Shown here: positions 5,097 to 7,534 of the stretch, in pieces | Numbering within the stretch: position 1 is the first letter of the stretch | Layout of the letters: each line of letters starts with the position of its first letter | From: Deferribacteres bacterium | GTDB taxonomy: Bacteria > Nitrospirota > Thermodesulfovibrionia > UBA6902 | Assembly (NCBI GenBank): GCA_013152795.1 | Contig: JAADFS010000155.1 | Coordinates: 1 to 7,534 of the forward strand | Direction of reading: 5' to 3' | DNA: 7,534 nucleotides | Position numbers and translations under genes: made by a program | Notes under the pieces: model-generated | Told to the model about the DNA's origin: nothing | The model's input: the letters and a program-made list of their open reading frames with translations, nothing else | The model's database searches: none

Positions 5097-7457
5097 ATGG
5101 CTGACGGCAAAAGAGTTTCACGAAGGGATTTACTGAAGATATCCGCTGCCGGGGCCGCCGGCGCGTGCGCGCTCGGCAGCAGCATCCCGGCCCTTGCAGC
5201 AGGGAAATTCTCCGAGGCGCGCGCAACCGAATTCGTCGAGTTGCCGCCGAAAAATGCAGAGAAATACTTTACCTCGTGCCGCTACTGTCACGTTCAGTGC
5301 GGATACGAGGTCTTTGTCTGGCCCAGGGGCACGGGCCGCAAGCCCGAAAGGGAGAGATTCTATCCTGTTGAGAAGATGAGGGGTGACTGGCCCAACCCTG
5401 TTTTCACCGTGGATGCCAGGAAGGACGGCAGGGATGTCAGGATCATGATCCTGCCGGACCACAAGGACGTGGCGAGCAAGTCCAACTATTCGGTCAGGGG
5501 CGCGTTTAATGCGCACAGCATCTACTCGGAAAAGCTCCCCACGAGAATCCGCCTCATGAAGCCCATGATCCGCAGAAACGGCAAGGGAAGCCCCCTTGTG
5601 GAGGTCTCATGGGATGAGGCAATCGGATTTACGGCGGACAGGTTCCAGAGGATTATCGATAAACACGGCCCGGATGCAATCGCCGGCATTTACGGCGACT
5701 GGGGCTATCTGCAGGGCACCTATGCATTTTTGAAATGGCTGTTTCAGGGGATCAAGTCCGCCTCACTCTGCGGCAACGGCTACCTGTTCTGGGGCAGTGA
5801 GCTGTGGGGTTATGCGGATGTGACCGGCAGCGGTTCCACATCTCACGACGTAACCGACTATGACACCACAAAGTGCATATTCCTCATGGGCAAGAATCTC
5901 AAGGATACGGGTTCGTCATGGTATTACCGCGCCCTGACAGCCGGCGGACTCAACAACGGCGACATCAAGCTGATTGTAGCCGACCCGGTCAGGACGTCAA
6001 TGGCGCGGGATGCCGAACGCACCGGCGGCCTGTTCCTGCAGGTAAGGCCCGGCTCCGATGCGATCCTGTCAATGTCGATCATGCACGTGATAGTCAAAAA
6101 CGGCTGGTATGACAGGGAGTTCGTGTCAAGGTATACCACGGGGTTCAATACACTGAAAAAGACGGTGTTAAAGAGCAGGTTCTCCCCTGAGAACGCCTCA
6201 AAGGTCACGGGCGTGCCGGCGGCCAAGATCAGGGCTGCCGCGGAAATGCTGGCCAGGTACAAGGGGCAGACCATGTTCCAGTTCTGGATGGGGATCATCA
6301 AGCAGGTGACCGGATGGGAAAACCAGGTGGCCTTTGCCTCACTGGCCTGCATCCTCGGCAATGCCGGCAAAAAGGGCGCCTGCATCTCCAGGGGCGGCGG
6401 ACATCCGTGGGGCACGTTTGCAGGCACCGCGCCACCCAAAGGCAAGGAAGCGAGTTCCATGAGGAGCGTTCTCGACAAGCTTGAAAAAGGGGAGATACAC
6501 GCCATCTGGGCCTATATCAACAATGTTTACATACAGCTTCCCAACCTGAACAAATTCATCCCCATGTACAACAAGACATTCCTTGTGGTTAACGAGATTT
6601 ATCCGACCGACACGACAAGGGCGGCTGACGTGATCTTTCCGGCGGCGACCTGGGGTGAGTGGAACACCGTCCAGGCGAGCGAAGACCGGAGGCTTCATCT
6701 CCAGCAGAAATTCATGGACCCTCCGGGCGATACCCGGCCTGACTGGTGGGTGGTCGCACAACTGGCCAGGCGCATGGGGCTTAAAGGGTTTGACTGGAAG
6801 GATGAGATCGAGATTTATGACGAGGTGAGGGCGCAGACAAAGGGTGCCTACCACGGCGATATCTCGGAGATAAGCTGGGATGATCTTCTGAGGGCGGGCT
6901 CCTCGGGCATCAAGTTCCCGGTGGTGAACGGCAGGACCGTTACGAGGCTTCATTCCAGGGAGACGGAGCGGATAATGGGCAGGCGCTTTGCGCACAAGGA
7001 CGGCAGGGCGCACCTTGAACATGTCGGAAAGCTGGCCCGTTTCGACCCCTACGATTATCCGCTCAGGGATAAAATCACCGACGAATACCCGCTCTGGAAC
7101 ACCCACGGCCGCGCCAATGAGATATGGAACACGGGGTACAATGTATACAGCAACGGCCTGGACAGGCCTCTGGTGCCCGCCTTGTGGGAGAGGGTATCCG
7201 AACAGATTGTAAACATCAACCCCAAAGACGCGCGGCTCCGCGGGATCAAGAGCGGCGACAGGGTGATAATCACATCGCGGCAGGGTAGTCTCAAGGCCGT
7301 GGCCAGGGTCAGCGACGCCACGGCTCCCGGGGTAACGTCCATCTGGTCTCATTACCCGAGGCGGGAGTCCACCCCCAATCTGATAACCAGTGACAAGACG
7401 GATAAAAAGCTGGCTGTGTGGGACAAGCCTGTGCCCGTTAATATCAGAAAGGCATGA
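5097..7457 (+). CDS. Molybdopterin oxidoreductase large subunit, AioA-like, substrate uncertain
   Basis: The protein has 786 residues and belongs to the DMSO-reductase superfamily. A Tat signal (SRRDLLK, 8-14; likely cleavage after about Ala34) precedes the FeS motif Cys61-x2-Cys64-x3-Cys68. The fourth ligand position appears to be Ser132 (SVRG), as in the [3Fe-4S] type of arsenite oxidase. Other Aio-family landmarks are SRGGGH (431-436), KFMDPPG (538-544), GFDWK (564-568) and GRANEIW (671-677) in the C-terminal pterin-binding domain. Arg432 and His436 match two of the arsenite-pocket residues. The other side, around Cys225-Glu235, has no clear equivalent of the pocket His. The mature protein (~750) is shorter than classical AioA (~825). 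It pairs with the preceding Rieske gene; no cytochrome or sensor genes are visible. An Aio-family enzyme is firm; arsenite as substrate is not. Confidence 0.88.
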   Translation: MADGKRVSRRDLLKISAAGAAGACALGSSIPALAAGKFSEARATEFVELPPKNAEKYFTSCRYCHVQCGYEVFVWPRGTGRKPERERFYPVEKMRGDWPNPVFTVDARKDGRDVRIMILPDHKDVASKSNYSVRGAFNAHSIYSEKLPTRIRLMKPMIRRNGKGSPLVEVSWDEAIGFTADRFQRIIDKHGPDAIAGIYGDWGYLQGTYAFLKWLFQGIKSASLCGNGYLFWGSELWGYADVTGSGSTSHDVTDYDTTKCIFLMGKNLKDTGSSWYYRALTAGGLNNGDIKLIVADPVRTSMARDAERTGGLFLQVRPGSDAILSMSIMHVIVKNGWYDREFVSRYTTGFNTLKKTVLKSRFSPENASKVTGVPAAKIRAAAEMLARYKGQTMFQFWMGIIKQVTGWENQVAFASLACILGNAGKKGACISRGGGHPWGTFAGTAPPKGKEASSMRSVLDKLEKGEIHAIWAYINNVYIQLPNLNKFIPMYNKTFLVVNEIYPTDTTRAADVIFPAATWGEWNTVQASEDRRLHLQQKFMDPPGDTRPDWWVVAQLARRMGLKGFDWKDEIEIYDEVRAQTKGAYHGDISEISWDDLLRAGSSGIKFPVVNGRTVTRLHSRETERIMGRRFAHKDGRAHLEHVGKLARFDPYDYPLRDKITDEYPLWNTHGRANEIWNTGYNVYSNGLDRPLVPALWERVSEQIVNINPKDARLRGIKSGDRVIITSRQGSLKAVARVSDATAPGVTSIWSHYPRRESTPNLITSDKTDKKLAVWDKPVPVNIRKA

Positions 7458-7497
7458 ACTTCACCCCCCTCCCTGAATCTCCCCCGTCCCATCAAGG

Positions 7498-7532
7498 CCC
7501 CCTCCCCTGCGGAGGGGGTAGGGGGAGGGGGG
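7498..7532 (+). repeat. G/C-rich inverted repeat after the operon
   Basis: CCCCCTCC (7498-7505) pairs exactly with GGAGGGGG (7511-7518). Alternatively, CCCCCTCCCC (7498-7507) pairs with 7522-7531. Three long G-runs (5, 5 and 6 bases, 7514-7532) follow. It resembles the dispersed C/G-rich intergenic repeats found in many bacterial genomes. It may help end transcription of the operon, although no T-run is seen before the window ends. Confidence 0.55.
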
Positions 7533-7534
7533 CT

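Noticed and set aside
5924..6505. A 193-codon minus-strand ORF
   Set aside because: Another antisense shadow of the molybdopterin subunit without recognisable motifs.
6339..7352. A 337-codon minus-strand ORF opposite the large subunit
   Set aside because: It is antisense to the conserved Aio-family C-terminal half; composition is Pro/Arg-rich and no domain or ribosome site is evident.
5097..7457. Formate dehydrogenase or periplasmic nitrate reductase
   Set aside because: The serine in place of the fourth FeS cysteine, the AioB-type Rieske partner and the KFMDPPG and GRxNExW landmarks point to the arsenite oxidase family instead.
1..7534. CRISPR array, tRNA or rRNA genes
   Set aside because: No regularly spaced direct repeats and no cloverleaf or rRNA-like stretch were seen on either strand.

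Overview
The window looks like a chromosomal stretch from a GC-moderate (about 50-55% by eye), Gram-negative-type bacterium with a periplasm. The evidence is a predicted lipoprotein, two Tat-exported redox subunits and a membrane-anchored OB-fold protein. Gene content and intergenic style would fit an uncultured Nitrospirota or Desulfobacterota-type lineage, but nothing in the window proves the taxonomy.

Layout. Positions 1-188 hold the last codons of uvrA (nucleotide excision repair). A stand-alone response-regulator receiver (273-641) follows, then a TSUP/TauE-SafE type membrane exporter (719-1477, TTG start chosen from its Shine-Dalgarno). Next comes a small single-pass membrane protein with a CcmE-like OB fold (1601-2122). 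All four read on the + strand. They converge on a minus-strand PhoD-like metallophosphatase lipoprotein (2412-4247). The convergent gap (2123-2411) contains a 165-bp foldback element with near-perfect 29-nt inverted ends, which looks like a MITE.

From 4248 to 4541 lies a divergent regulatory region. It has a candidate minus-strand promoter for the phosphatase and a plus-strand TATAAT. A very strong rho-independent terminator follows after only about 50 bases, with no gene in front of it. Then come a second small hairpin and a 15-codon leader ORF.

The main system is the two-gene operon 4542-7457. It encodes a Tat-exported Rieske protein of the arsenite-oxidase small-subunit type (AioB-like), followed 3 nt later by a molybdopterin oxidoreductase of the arsenite-oxidase large-subunit type (AioA-like). 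Electrons would pass from Mo to a [3Fe-4S] cluster, to the Rieske centre, and then to an external carrier not encoded here. The large subunit is compact (about 750 residues mature) and carries its own Tat signal. It keeps only part of the known arsenite pocket (Arg432 and His436), with no obvious counterpart of the pocket His on the other side. I therefore read it as a divergent AioBA-like enzyme of uncertain substrate. The window ends in a G/C-rich inverted repeat just beyond the operon.
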